The notes under the pieces were generated by a model that was given only the letters and a program-made list of their open reading frames with translations, did no database searches and had not been told where the DNA came from. From Anaeroglomus sp964630775 (GTDB lineage: Bacteria; Planctomycetota; Phycisphaerae; Sedimentisphaerales; Anaerohalosphaeraceae), in assembly GCA_964630775.1 (NCBI GenBank), contig CAZVYY010000026.1, forward strand, positions 1 to 64,000: a DNA stretch of 64,000 nucleotides, in the 5' to 3' direction. Position 1 is the first letter of the stretch, and each line of letters starts with the position of its first letter. This document shows positions 8,592 to 16,404 of the stretch, piece after piece. Position numbers and translations under genes: made by a program.

Positions 8592-9086
8592 ATGGCTATC
8601 ACGTTCAACGTCGATGAAATTTTTGAAATGGCCGAGGAGATTGAACGCAATGGGGCTCGCTTTTATCGGGAAGCTGCCGGCAAAAGCAGTGATGCTGAGG
8701 CTCGCAGGCTGTTTCTGGAAATGGCTGCTATGGAAGACGGGCATGAAAAGATATTTGCCAATATGCGCCGGGAGCTGACGGCGGCGATGAAAGAGCCGGT
8801 GACGTATGATCCGGATAACCAGGTCGCCCGCTATCTCCAGACGATGGCGGATTTTCACGGAATGGAAGGCAAGGCCGCTCCCAACCAGAAATTTACCGGC
8901 AAAGAATCCCCTGAAGAAGTGCTGCGTGCGGCCCTGCAGGCTGAAAAGAATTCCATTGCCTTTTATGTCGGCATTAAAGACTTTGTGCCGGATAAGAAGG
9001 GCAAGGATAAAATCCAGGGGATTATTATTGAAGAAATGATGCATGTATCAACGATTGGCGGCAAGCTGCAGGCCATGAAGAAATAG
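8592..9086 (+). CDS. Rubrerythrin-like ferritin-family protein, no rubredoxin domain
   Basis: A 164-residue four-helix-bundle protein. Diiron-type motifs are seen in EEIERNGARFYREAA, MAAMEDGHEKIF, AALQAEKNSIAFY and the last helix IIEEMMHVSTIGG. There is no CxxC pair, so unlike the first rubrerythrin it lacks a rubredoxin domain and would need an outside electron donor, such as the rubredoxin encoded at 13.8 kb. The start at 8592 was chosen because AAGGAGA precedes it at good spacing. Peroxide reduction or iron handling is likely; the exact substrate is not shown. Confidence 0.85.
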   Translation: MAITFNVDEIFEMAEEIERNGARFYREAAGKSSDAEARRLFLEMAAMEDGHEKIFANMRRELTAAMKEPVTYDPDNQVARYLQTMADFHGMEGKAAPNQKFTGKESPEEVLRAALQAEKNSIAFYVGIKDFVPDKKGKDKIQGIIIEEMMHVSTIGGKLQAMKK

Positions 9087-9187
9087 TTCAGACAGGACCC
9101 GGGCGGTACGATCCTGAAGACGGATAGGGCTTTCATTGTGTTTATCCAGAGGCGTGCCTGCTGCGGACAGAAAGACTTTCATCAGCG

Positions 9188-10258
9188 ATGGGCGTATCTA
9201 AAAAAACATTTTTTCGCAAGCAGCCCGCTATGCGGAAGGTTCTTATTGGGCTGATTCCCTGTATTGCCGGGGGGGTGTATTTTTTTGGCTGGCGATCTCT
9301 TGCGGCGATAGCGTTTTGCTGTGCCGTGGGACTTTTATGTGAATGGCTGTTTTGCCGCTGGCGCAAGGAGCCGGTCACTGAGGCGGTCTTTGTGACGGCC
9401 GTGCTGTTTGGGCTGGTGATGCCGCCGGGGGTGGGGTGGCATGTGATGGCTATCGGGATGGCGTTTGCGGTTTTATTTTCCAAAGAGATGTTCGGGGGCT
9501 TTGGGAAAAATATTTTCAATCCTGCGATTGCCGGCCGGTGTTTTGTGTATATCTGTTTTCCCATTGCACTGACGGGGACGTGGTATCCGCCTGCGGAAGG
9601 TCCTCTGGGGGCTTTGGGGCGATGGAGTACGATGACCAATGCCAGCGGTGTTTCGACCCGGACGACAGCGACGCCGCTGGCCCATGCCAAGGCGGGCCGG
9701 CTGGAACCGGTCTGGACAACGGGTCCTGATGTGGTTTCGGTTGTGCCGGTGAGTATTTCGGAGGACCAGCATATCAAGGTTCATGTCTGGCAATATTGGA
9801 TGCGGCTGTTTCTTGGCGGAGTTCCGGGCACCATGGGGGTGACCAGTGCGGGTTTGATTCTGCTGGGCGGGATATATCTTTGGATTACCAAAACCGCCAA
9901 TCGGACGATTATTGTGACGATGATTATTTCCTATCCGCTGCTCAGTGAGATATTTTATCAATTTGGAGTCAAACCGGTGCCGCAGGGGATGTCGGCGATG
10001 CTGGGTGGAGGTTTTCTGCTGGCGGCGTTCTTTATGGCGACCGACCCGGTGAGTTCCCCTCGTACTGAGCAAGCCAAGGTTGCTTATTGCCTGATTATCT
10101 GTATCTGTACGCTGGTGATCCGCAATTTTTCGATATTTAACGGCGGCCTGATGTTCAGTATCCTGATTGGCAATATGTTTGCCCCGATTCTGGATTATGC
10201 CGTCAAGGCCTACTGGCCCAAAAAGCCGGCGCCGACGGCAGTCAAGGGGGGCAAATGA
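9188..10258 (+). CDS. nqrB: Na+-translocating NADH:quinone reductase subunit B
   Basis: Integral membrane subunit of the Na+-pumping NQR, expected to bind covalent FMN and riboflavin. The 356-residue protein has about ten hydrophobic segments. It contains AVLFSKEMFGGFGKNIFNPAIAGR and FFMATDPVSS, both characteristic of NqrB. The covalent-FMN threonine is probably in TTATPL (about 160-165), aligned with SGAT of Vibrio NqrB. The N-terminus is about 60 residues shorter than Vibrio NqrB (415). There is no nqrA immediately upstream, where it usually lies. It overlaps nqrC by four bases. Confidence 0.9.
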   Translation: MGVSKKTFFRKQPAMRKVLIGLIPCIAGGVYFFGWRSLAAIAFCCAVGLLCEWLFCRWRKEPVTEAVFVTAVLFGLVMPPGVGWHVMAIGMAFAVLFSKEMFGGFGKNIFNPAIAGRCFVYICFPIALTGTWYPPAEGPLGALGRWSTMTNASGVSTRTTATPLAHAKAGRLEPVWTTGPDVVSVVPVSISEDQHIKVHVWQYWMRLFLGGVPGTMGVTSAGLILLGGIYLWITKTANRTIIVTMIISYPLLSEIFYQFGVKPVPQGMSAMLGGGFLLAAFFMATDPVSSPRTEQAKVAYCLIICICTLVIRNFSIFNGGLMFSILIGNMFAPILDYAVKAYWPKKPAPTAVKGGK

Positions 10259-10860
10259 AAGAGTCCCGCTACTTTGCCGTTGTGTATATGTTTGTCCTGA
10301 CTGCCATTTGCAGCACGCTGTTAATCGGGCTGGCTCGCCTGACGGAGGCCAAGGTCAAATCCAATGAACAGATTGCCTTTGAACGGGCGGCACTGGCCGT
10401 ATTTCCATCTGTTCAGGTTCAGTCCGATGCCGAAGTCCATGCGGTTTTTACGAAAGATTTTGCTGCACCCAAGGTCTCCGGAGATGCGTATGAATACCGC
10501 CCGCAGGGACAGCTTGCCGGGTATGCCCTGCCTTTTGAAGGGCAGGGATTCTGGGCTCCGATTCGGGGTGTGATTGGAATTGGGACGGATTTTAAGACCA
10601 TCACGGGGATCTGGTTTTATGAGCAGGCCGAGACACCGGGATTGGGCGCCAGGATTGTCGAGCCGTTTTTCTACGAGCAATTTGCAGGAAAACAATTCGA
10701 TGAGGGGCTCAGGCCGATTCGGATTCGAGCGCCGGCGGAAGCGACCGACAGGGATATTCAGGCGATAACCGGCGCGACACAGACCTGTGTTCGGCTGGAA
10801 AAGCTGCTCAACGATGCGGTGACACAGTGGCGACAGAAAAAAGAGGCAGCACAGCCATGA
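10255..10860 (+). CDS. nqrC: Na+-NQR subunit C (covalent FMN)
   Basis: A 201-residue subunit with one N-terminal membrane helix (about 8-28) and a periplasmic FMN-binding domain. The motif ITGATQT near 165-172 holds the threonine that takes covalent FMN (SGAT-type). GFWAPIRGVIGIGTDFKTITGI and EQAETPGLGARI are typical of the NqrC/RnfG family. ATGA overlaps join it to nqrB and nqrD. NqrC rather than RnfG is chosen because the downstream partners are clear NqrD, E and F. Confidence 0.88.
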   Translation: MKESRYFAVVYMFVLTAICSTLLIGLARLTEAKVKSNEQIAFERAALAVFPSVQVQSDAEVHAVFTKDFAAPKVSGDAYEYRPQGQLAGYALPFEGQGFWAPIRGVIGIGTDFKTITGIWFYEQAETPGLGARIVEPFFYEQFAGKQFDEGLRPIRIRAPAEATDRDIQAITGATQTCVRLEKLLNDAVTQWRQKKEAAQP

Positions 10861-11483
10861 ACGGACAGACTACAACCAATACAACCAACCAGATTATCCT
10901 GGACGGCCTGTGGCGCGATAATCCGATCTTTAGACAGATACTCGGAATCTGCAGCACGCTGGCGGTGACCAATAACGTGACTAATACGGCGGTGATGTGT
11001 ATTTCGCTGTCGCTGGTGACGGCCCTAAGCTGCGCGACGGTGTCGGCGTTGAAAGAATGGACGCCCAAGACGGTGCGGATGATGGTGCAGGTGCTGATTA
11101 TCGCGTTTTATGTAATTATCGTAGATATTCTGCTGCGGGCGTATTGGCCGGATATGAGCCGAAGCCTCGGGCCGTATGTGGGCTTGATTATCACCAACTG
11201 CATTGTCATGGGACGCTGTGAGGCGTTTGCCCAGTCGAATCGTCCGTGGCCTTCGTTTCTGGATGGTTTGTTCAGCGGGCTGGGGTATTCGGTGATTCTG
11301 CTGGTGATTGCGGCGATTCGGGAAGTGATGGGGATGGGGACGCTGGCGGGGTATCCGCTGCCGTATTTTTCGACGCAGTGGGACAAGTGGGTGATTATGG
11401 TGATGCCGCCCGGGGCGTTTTTTGTGCTGGCCTGTCTGCTGTGGGTGTGTCGTTCGATTGGAATCAAGGGGAAAAAGGCATGA
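10857..11483 (+). CDS. nqrD: Na+-NQR subunit D
   Basis: Membrane subunit with about six helices, part of the Na+ path and the intramembrane iron site shared with NqrE. The 208-residue protein contains VGLIITNCIVMGRCEAFA and PSFLDGLFSGLGYSV, which match NqrD closely and RnfE less well. The start at 10857 overlaps the nqrC stop (ATGA), which favours it over the in-frame ATG at 10827. The conserved cysteine in TNCIVMG is present, and a second Cys replaces the usual Ala in GRxEAFA. Confidence 0.92.
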   Translation: MNGQTTTNTTNQIILDGLWRDNPIFRQILGICSTLAVTNNVTNTAVMCISLSLVTALSCATVSALKEWTPKTVRMMVQVLIIAFYVIIVDILLRAYWPDMSRSLGPYVGLIITNCIVMGRCEAFAQSNRPWPSFLDGLFSGLGYSVILLVIAAIREVMGMGTLAGYPLPYFSTQWDKWVIMVMPPGAFFVLACLLWVCRSIGIKGKKA

Positions 11484-12100
11484 TTTTGCTGGCTGTAGAT
11501 ACAAGCAGTATCGGATCTGAAGTCTGGATGGCGGTGGTGACCTGCTTTGCGGCCATCTTTACGCAGAATATTCTGCTGAGCTATTTTCTCGGGATGTGTT
11601 CGTTCATCTCGGTATCCAGGGAAGTCAAGACAGCGGTCGGACTGGGGGCGGCGGTGGTGTTTGTGATGACGGCGACGACCGTTCTGAACTGGATGGCCTA
11701 TTGGTGGGTGCTGGTTCCGCTGAATCTGGAATTTTACAAGTATATCCTGTTCATTATCATCATTGCGGCATTTGTTCAGTTGATTGAGATGATGATCGAC
11801 CGCTATAGTCCGGCCCTGTATCAGAGCCTGGGGATATTTCTGCCGCTGATTACGGTCAATTGTGCGATTCTGGGGGCGGTGCTGTGGATGGTGATTCGGG
11901 AATATTCGCTGATTGTGACGGTGGGTTTTGGCTTCGGAAGCGGGGTGGGCTGGATGATGGCGATCGTGGCGATGGCGGGGATTCGACAGCGGATTGATGA
12001 GTCGAAGATTCCCGCCGGGCTGCGCGGGCCGGGGATTACACTGATTATTGCGGGCATTATGGCACTGGCATTCGTGGGCTTTACAGGGGTACTGCAATAA
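11480..12100 (+). CDS. nqrE: Na+-NQR subunit E
   Basis: A 206-residue, six-helix membrane subunit, the inverted partner of NqrD. It has FTQNILLSYFLGMCSF with the iron-ligand cysteine, GIFLPLITVNCAILGAV with the second one, and GFGSGVGWMMAIVAMAGIR, all typical NqrE. The start at 11480 overlaps the nqrD stop by four bases. nqrF begins directly after its stop codon. Confidence 0.93.
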   Translation: MILLAVDTSSIGSEVWMAVVTCFAAIFTQNILLSYFLGMCSFISVSREVKTAVGLGAAVVFVMTATTVLNWMAYWWVLVPLNLEFYKYILFIIIIAAFVQLIEMMIDRYSPALYQSLGIFLPLITVNCAILGAVLWMVIREYSLIVTVGFGFGSGVGWMMAIVAMAGIRQRIDESKIPAGLRGPGITLIIAGIMALAFVGFTGVLQ

Positions 12101-13204
12101 ATGATGGGATTGATTTTTTCAGTATTGCTTCTGAGCGGGATTGCGGCGGGGCTGGCGATGATTCTGGTGATCAGTGAAAAGGTGATCCAGAATTACGGAC
12201 CCTGCAAAATTACGCTGAATAAGGGCAAAAAGGAATTGACCGTCGAAGGAGGCAAGCCGCTGCTGACGACGCTCAAAGAGCAGAAAATCTTTTTGCCGAG
12301 TGCCTGCGGCGGGCGGGGGACCTGCGGGGTCTGCAAATGCAAAGTGCTGAATGGGGCCGGGCCGCTGCTGCCGACGGAAACGCCTTATATGGACGACAAG
12401 GAGCGAAACGAGGGTGTTCGGCTGGCCTGTCAGGTCAAGGTGCGAAATGACATGGAAATCGAAATTCCGGCGTTCCTGTTTGCGATACAGCAGTACCAGG
12501 CGAAGCTGGCGGCGGTAGAGGATTTGACGTATGATATGAAGCGTTTCCGGTTTGAGCTGCTCGGGCCGGAAACGATGGATTTTGTTGCGGGGCAGTATGT
12601 GCAGATTACGTGTCCTGCCTATAAGAAGGGGGTTGACGAGGTCAGCCGGGCGTATTCGATTGCGTCGGATCCAAAGGATACTCATTTTGTGGAATTGATA
12701 GTGCGCCGGGTGCCCAACGGGATTTGCACGACGTGGCTGTTTGATTACCTGAAGGTGGGGCAGCCGGTGCAGTTGACCGGGCCGTATGGCGAGTTCAGGA
12801 TGAGCGATACGCAGGCGCCGATGATTTTCATCGCCGGCGGCAGCGGGATGGCGCCGTTTGTGTCGATTCTGCATCAGATGCGGCATGTCGGCTCGACGCG
12901 GAAAGCGGACTATTTCTTTGGCGGCAATTCGGTCAGGGATTTGTGTCTTGGACAGCAGATGGCTGAATTTGAAAAAGCGATTCCATCGTTCACATTTCAT
13001 CCGGTTGTGGCTCGTCCGCAGCCGGAGGATAACTGGACCGGTCAGACCGGACTTGTCACCGAAGCAGTGAAACGCCAGTATTCGGATTTGAGCGGACACG
13101 AAGGGTATCTTTGCGGCAGTCCGGGCATGATTGATGCGTCGATCAAGGTTCTTGTCGGCCTGGGGATGCCGCAGGACAAGGTGTATTATGACAAATTTGC
13201 ATAA
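12101..13204 (+). CDS. nqrF: Na+-NQR subunit F (NADH dehydrogenase module)
   Basis: Oxidises NADH and feeds electrons into the NQR. The 367-residue protein has one N-terminal membrane helix (about 4-25). A [2Fe-2S] ferredoxin domain follows, with Cys69, Cys75, Cys78 and Cys110, matching the spacing of the Vibrio protein. The FAD domain contains SRAYSIAS, and the NAD domain contains IAGGSGMAPFVSIL and YLCGSPGMIDA. It ends in VYYDKFA, close to the usual C-terminus. It is the last core nqr gene and is 9 bp from an unknown gene. Confidence 0.95.
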   Translation: MMGLIFSVLLLSGIAAGLAMILVISEKVIQNYGPCKITLNKGKKELTVEGGKPLLTTLKEQKIFLPSACGGRGTCGVCKCKVLNGAGPLLPTETPYMDDKERNEGVRLACQVKVRNDMEIEIPAFLFAIQQYQAKLAAVEDLTYDMKRFRFELLGPETMDFVAGQYVQITCPAYKKGVDEVSRAYSIASDPKDTHFVELIVRRVPNGICTTWLFDYLKVGQPVQLTGPYGEFRMSDTQAPMIFIAGGSGMAPFVSILHQMRHVGSTRKADYFFGGNSVRDLCLGQQMAEFEKAIPSFTFHPVVARPQPEDNWTGQTGLVTEAVKRQYSDLSGHEGYLCGSPGMIDASIKVLVGLGMPQDKVYYDKFA

Positions 13205-13213
13205 GGTGCGAAT

Positions 13214-13672
13214 ATGAAACAATCGCCGCAGGATAAAAATCTGGAAGGGATGCTGCGTTCAGGCCGCCTGGTTGCCGGCGGTTTTCTGGGAACGGATACA
13301 AGAAGCCCTGAGGACATCATTGCCGAGGATGCGGCGGTACTTCGGCGGCTGGGGTATAATGCGTCGCAGGTGGCGGCCAGGATGCAGGATTTGCGGGATT
13401 TGGCCCGCCCGGCACTGGGGACATGGATTCAGGTGGATGAAGTGCTGCAGGTCAAAAGTGAGGATTATAAAGGGGTTATTGTCTGTCCGTGGCCGCACGA
13501 GGGACGGTATGAAAAACGGATTACGACGGCCCAGCGGCTGGATACGGGACAATCTATCAGTTGGTCGGACCTGAATATTCATTTTGTCCGGGACCATGGA
13601 TTTTTTGAGGGCAGGGGTGCATTTTTTCGGATTGAGCCGGATGAGTTGATCAAAGTGATTTTCAATGGGTAA
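13214..13672 (+). CDS. Hypothetical protein between nqrF and rubredoxin
   Basis: A 152-residue soluble protein that I do not recognise. It has no signal peptide, no membrane segment and no cysteine cluster; only one Cys is present, in VCPWPHEGRYEK. The N-terminal half is helical in style (EDAAVLRRLGYNASQVAARM), the C-terminal half beta-like (DLNIHFVRDHGFFEGRGAFFRI). It starts 9 bp after nqrF and is followed within 90 bp by rubredoxin, so it is probably cotranscribed with both. A role tied to the NQR or its electron partner is inferred from position only. Confidence 0.75.
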   Translation: MKQSPQDKNLEGMLRSGRLVAGGFLGTDTRSPEDIIAEDAAVLRRLGYNASQVAARMQDLRDLARPALGTWIQVDEVLQVKSEDYKGVIVCPWPHEGRYEKRITTAQRLDTGQSISWSDLNIHFVRDHGFFEGRGAFFRIEPDELIKVIFNG

Positions 13673-13762
13673 ATCGCTTGACCGTGTGCGAAATCCCCTG
13701 TAAAAATAGAACTGGAAGAACTGACAAACTGGAACCTTTATATACTTAATCAGGAGTAAGCC

Positions 13763-13921
13763 ATGAAAAAGTACAAATGTATGCTGTGCGGTTACATTTA
13801 TGACCCCGCCAAAGGCGATCCGGACAACGGTGTGGATCCGGGAACGGCCTTTGAAGATATTCCGGACGGCTGGGTGTGCCCGGATTGCGGTGCCGGCAAA
13901 GAGGAGTTTGAGGCCATATAA
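13763..13921 (+). CDS. rd: Rubredoxin
   Basis: A 52-residue one-iron electron carrier. The FeCys4 site is Cys6/Cys9 (KCMLCGYIYDP) and Cys39/Cys42 (GWVCPDCGAGKEEFE), canonical for rubredoxin. CAGGAG precedes the ATG by seven bases. It is the expected donor to the flavodiiron protein, rubrerythrins and superoxide reductase encoded 5-9 kb upstream. It is the last gene before a strong terminator, at the end of the nqr gene run. Confidence 0.97.
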   Translation: MKKYKCMLCGYIYDPAKGDPDNGVDPGTAFEDIPDGWVCPDCGAGKEEFEAI

Positions 13922-13932
13922 GCGGGTTAATA

Positions 13933-13960
13933 ACCCTCGGTTTATCCCGAGGGTTTTTTT
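13933..13960 (+). terminator. Rho-independent terminator after rubredoxin
   Basis: Perfect 8-bp stem ACCCTCGG/CCGAGGGT with a 6-base loop, followed by a run of seven T ending at 13960. It ends exactly one base before the first ATG of zwf. Confidence 0.93.
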
Positions 13961-15511
13961 ATGGACGCAATTATGAAACGAGTCGAAGCGACAGCGGAAA
14001 AACAGGACATCTTGTGTGCCGAGACGCCGGCCGGGCCGGTGTCGCTGGTGGTGTTTGGGGCCAGCGGTGACCTGGCGTGCCGGAAACTGTATCCAAGTCT
14101 GTATGAACTGTACCGACGGGAACTGATGCCGTCGGGGTTTTATGTGCTGGGCTGCGGTCGAAGCGAACTGTCGGATGACCGGTTTCGGGATATGGTGGAG
14201 GAATCGCTCGAAAATGCGGGAATTGAGAACACACAGGGCTTTCACGATTTTCTCGGACGGTTTTATTATGAATCGGGCCATTATAATGATACTGCATTTT
14301 ATACCCGAATTCGTGAAAAATGTATTGTGCTGGATAATCTCTATAATCTGGACGGGTGTCGGATATTTTATTTGTCGCTGCCGCCGTTTCTTTATACGAC
14401 CGTGACGGAAAAACTCCGCGAGGTGCAGTTGGCTTGTCCTGCGGCCACCGGGCGTATGCAGACGATTCGACTGATTGTGGAAAAACCGTTCGGCAGTGAT
14501 TTACGCACGGCCAAAGCTCTCGATGATCATTTGCACCGGTGTTTTGATGAGTCACAGATTTACCGCATTGACCATTATCTGGGCAAGGAAACCATTCAGA
14601 ACCTGATGGTGTTTCGGTTTGCCAACAGCATTTTTGAACCGCTGTGGAACCGCAATTTTATCGACCATGTGCAAATCACGATTGCCGAGAGTGTGGGGGT
14701 TGAGCACCGGGCGGGTTATTACGACCAGAGCGGGGCGCTGCGAGATATGTTCCAGAATCACCTGCTGCAGATGGTGGCGCTGGTGGCAATGGAGCCGCCG
14801 GCGGCATTCGAAGCCGACTCGGTGCGGGATGAAAAGGCCAAGCTGCTGCGGAGCATTCGTCCGTTCACGCCGGACCGAATTCCTCTGGAGGTGGTTGCCG
14901 GGCAATATGGTCCAGGGATGGTTGGAGGACAGCATTATCCCGGCTATCGTGACGAAAAGGAGGTGAATCCTTCGTCGCAAACCGAGACTTTTGTGGCGGC
15001 AAAGTTGACGGTTGATAACTGGCGATGGAAAGATGTGCCGTTTTATTTGCGAACAGGCAAGCGGCTGGCGCGGAAACTGACGGAAATCGTTATTGTATTC
15101 AAGCATATTCCGCATTCGATGTTTGCCAATGCCGGGCTGGATGAGTTTGAACCGAACCGCCTGCGTTTCCAGATTCAGCCGGATGAGGGGATTTATCTGA
15201 GTCTGCAGGCCAAGCGTCCGGGGTCCAAGCTGTGCATGAGCGGGCTGAAGCTGGCGGTGGATTATCAGAAATTGTTTGAAATGAAGATGCCGGAGGCCTA
15301 TCAGCGGCTGCTGCTGGATTGCATGACGGGGGACCAGATGCTGTTTACCCGGCAGGATAGTATTATGCTTTCCTGGCAGTTGATACAACCGATATTTGAT
15401 TATTGGGCAGAAAATCACAAAAACTTGTGTATTTATCCTGCGGGGACCTCATGTGTTTCATGTGCTGAAGAATTGATGGAAAAAGAAGGCAGGAAATGGA
15501 CAATATTGTAG
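13961..15511 (+). CDS. zwf: Glucose-6-phosphate 1-dehydrogenase
   Basis: NAD(P)-dependent oxidation of glucose-6-phosphate, the entry to the oxidative pentose phosphate pathway. The 516-residue protein has the Rossmann motif VVFGASGDLACRKL, the substrate signature RIDHYLGKETIQNL with catalytic His/Lys, and FIDHVQITIAESVGVEHRAGYYD. The first ATG (13961) touches the T-run of the preceding terminator; in-frame ATG 13973 or a later codon may be the real start. Neither has a good ribosome-binding site. The C-terminus is normal for the family. Confidence 0.95.
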   Translation: MDAIMKRVEATAEKQDILCAETPAGPVSLVVFGASGDLACRKLYPSLYELYRRELMPSGFYVLGCGRSELSDDRFRDMVEESLENAGIENTQGFHDFLGRFYYESGHYNDTAFYTRIREKCIVLDNLYNLDGCRIFYLSLPPFLYTTVTEKLREVQLACPAATGRMQTIRLIVEKPFGSDLRTAKALDDHLHRCFDESQIYRIDHYLGKETIQNLMVFRFANSIFEPLWNRNFIDHVQITIAESVGVEHRAGYYDQSGALRDMFQNHLLQMVALVAMEPPAAFEADSVRDEKAKLLRSIRPFTPDRIPLEVVAGQYGPGMVGGQHYPGYRDEKEVNPSSQTETFVAAKLTVDNWRWKDVPFYLRTGKRLARKLTEIVIVFKHIPHSMFANAGLDEFEPNRLRFQIQPDEGIYLSLQAKRPGSKLCMSGLKLAVDYQKLFEMKMPEAYQRLLLDCMTGDQMLFTRQDSIMLSWQLIQPIFDYWAENHKNLCIYPAGTSCVSCAEELMEKEGRKWTIL

Positions 15512-15645
15512 GGTTCTGCATAAGTCCTTTTTTTCACAAAAGTTGTTAAAAGAGCAACTGGACCCAAATTGTGTCGTTCTGAATTTTGCATGCCGAAAGT
15601 TTTTATTTTTCATTAAAATTATTGTGAAAATCAAGGCAATAAAAC

Positions 15646-15673
15646 TTGCTTTTATAAACAATAACTCTATAAT
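15646..15673 (+). promoter_or_regulatory. Predicted promoter of the rex-histidine kinase unit
   Basis: TTGCTT (15646-15651), 16 bp, then a consensus TATAAT (15668-15673) within an AT-rich 250-bp gap between zwf and rex. The transcript would have a leader of roughly 80 bases. Confidence 0.5.
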
Positions 15674-15762
15674 TACTCCAAGAATGTTCTTTATTGTTCT
15701 GTTTATGTGAAAAAGACACCAAAAAGTAGCCAGATGAGAGATTATTTGGGCAGGGCCTGACA

Positions 15763-16404
15763 ATGGTAATGAATAGAAAATGTATCATTCGGCTTTCGCG
15801 GTATAAGAACGCACTGAAAAGGCTAAAGTCGCTGGGGTTTGTAAAGGTCTTTTCGGGCAACCTCGCCGATGCGGCAGGGGTGACTTCGTCTCAGGTTCGC
15901 AAGGATTTCTCCCTGTTTGGGATTACCGGCAATCGGCGAGGCGGTTATCGCGTGGATGAGCTGATTGAGCGAATCAGCCATATCCTGGGTAAAAACGAGC
16001 TTCAAAAAGTGGTCATTGTCGGCATGGGCAACATCGGCAAGGCGCTGATGCGATACCGGGGTTTTGAGGCCGGCGGTATTAAGGTACTGGCAGGATTTGA
16101 TATTGACCCGGCCAAGTACAATAAACTGGCAGAAATTCCCATTCTGCCGCTGGAGGATTTCCGGGAATTTGTTCAGTCGCAGGGAGTAAGAATTGCGATT
16201 CTGGCGGTTCCGGATGTGTCGGCTCATCATGTATCGGAATTGATTATTTCTGCGGGGATCAAGGGGATTCTCAACTTTGCCCCGATTCAGCTTCGCGGTG
16301 CCGATGATGTGGTTGTCAGCAGTATTAATCTTGAAGTCGAGCTGGAAAATCTGATTTATTTTGTGAATGCAGGCGCAAAAGCGGAACCTGAAGTCGAGGC
16401 ATGA
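15763..16404 (+). CDS. rex: Redox-sensing transcriptional repressor Rex
   Basis: Represses fermentation and hydrogenase genes when NAD+ is high and releases DNA on binding NADH. The 213-residue protein has the N-terminal winged helix (ADAAGVTSSQVRKDFSLFG) and the Rossmann motif VVIVGMGNIGKAL. The C-terminal domain-swapping helix is also present. It overlaps the following histidine kinase by four bases and lies upstream of hydBAC, a common Rex target. Two nearby ATGs (15763, 15769) are possible starts. Confidence 0.95.
   Translation: MVMNRKCIIRLSRYKNALKRLKSLGFVKVFSGNLADAAGVTSSQVRKDFSLFGITGNRRGGYRVDELIERISHILGKNELQKVVIVGMGNIGKALMRYRGFEAGGIKVLAGFDIDPAKYNKLAEIPILPLEDFREFVQSQGVRIAILAVPDVSAHHVSELIISAGIKGILNFAPIQLRGADDVVVSSINLEVELENLIYFVNAGAKAEPEVEA

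Noticed and set aside
9188..12100. Reading the cluster as Rnf (RnfD, G, E, A)
   Set aside because: NqrD and NqrE match by sequence, and the following NADH-oxidising NqrF with ferredoxin, FAD and NAD domains is specific to NQR.
15512..15762. Rex operator upstream of rex
   Set aside because: Half-sites such as TTGTGAA and TTCACAA occur, but no pair with the correct spacing and symmetry.
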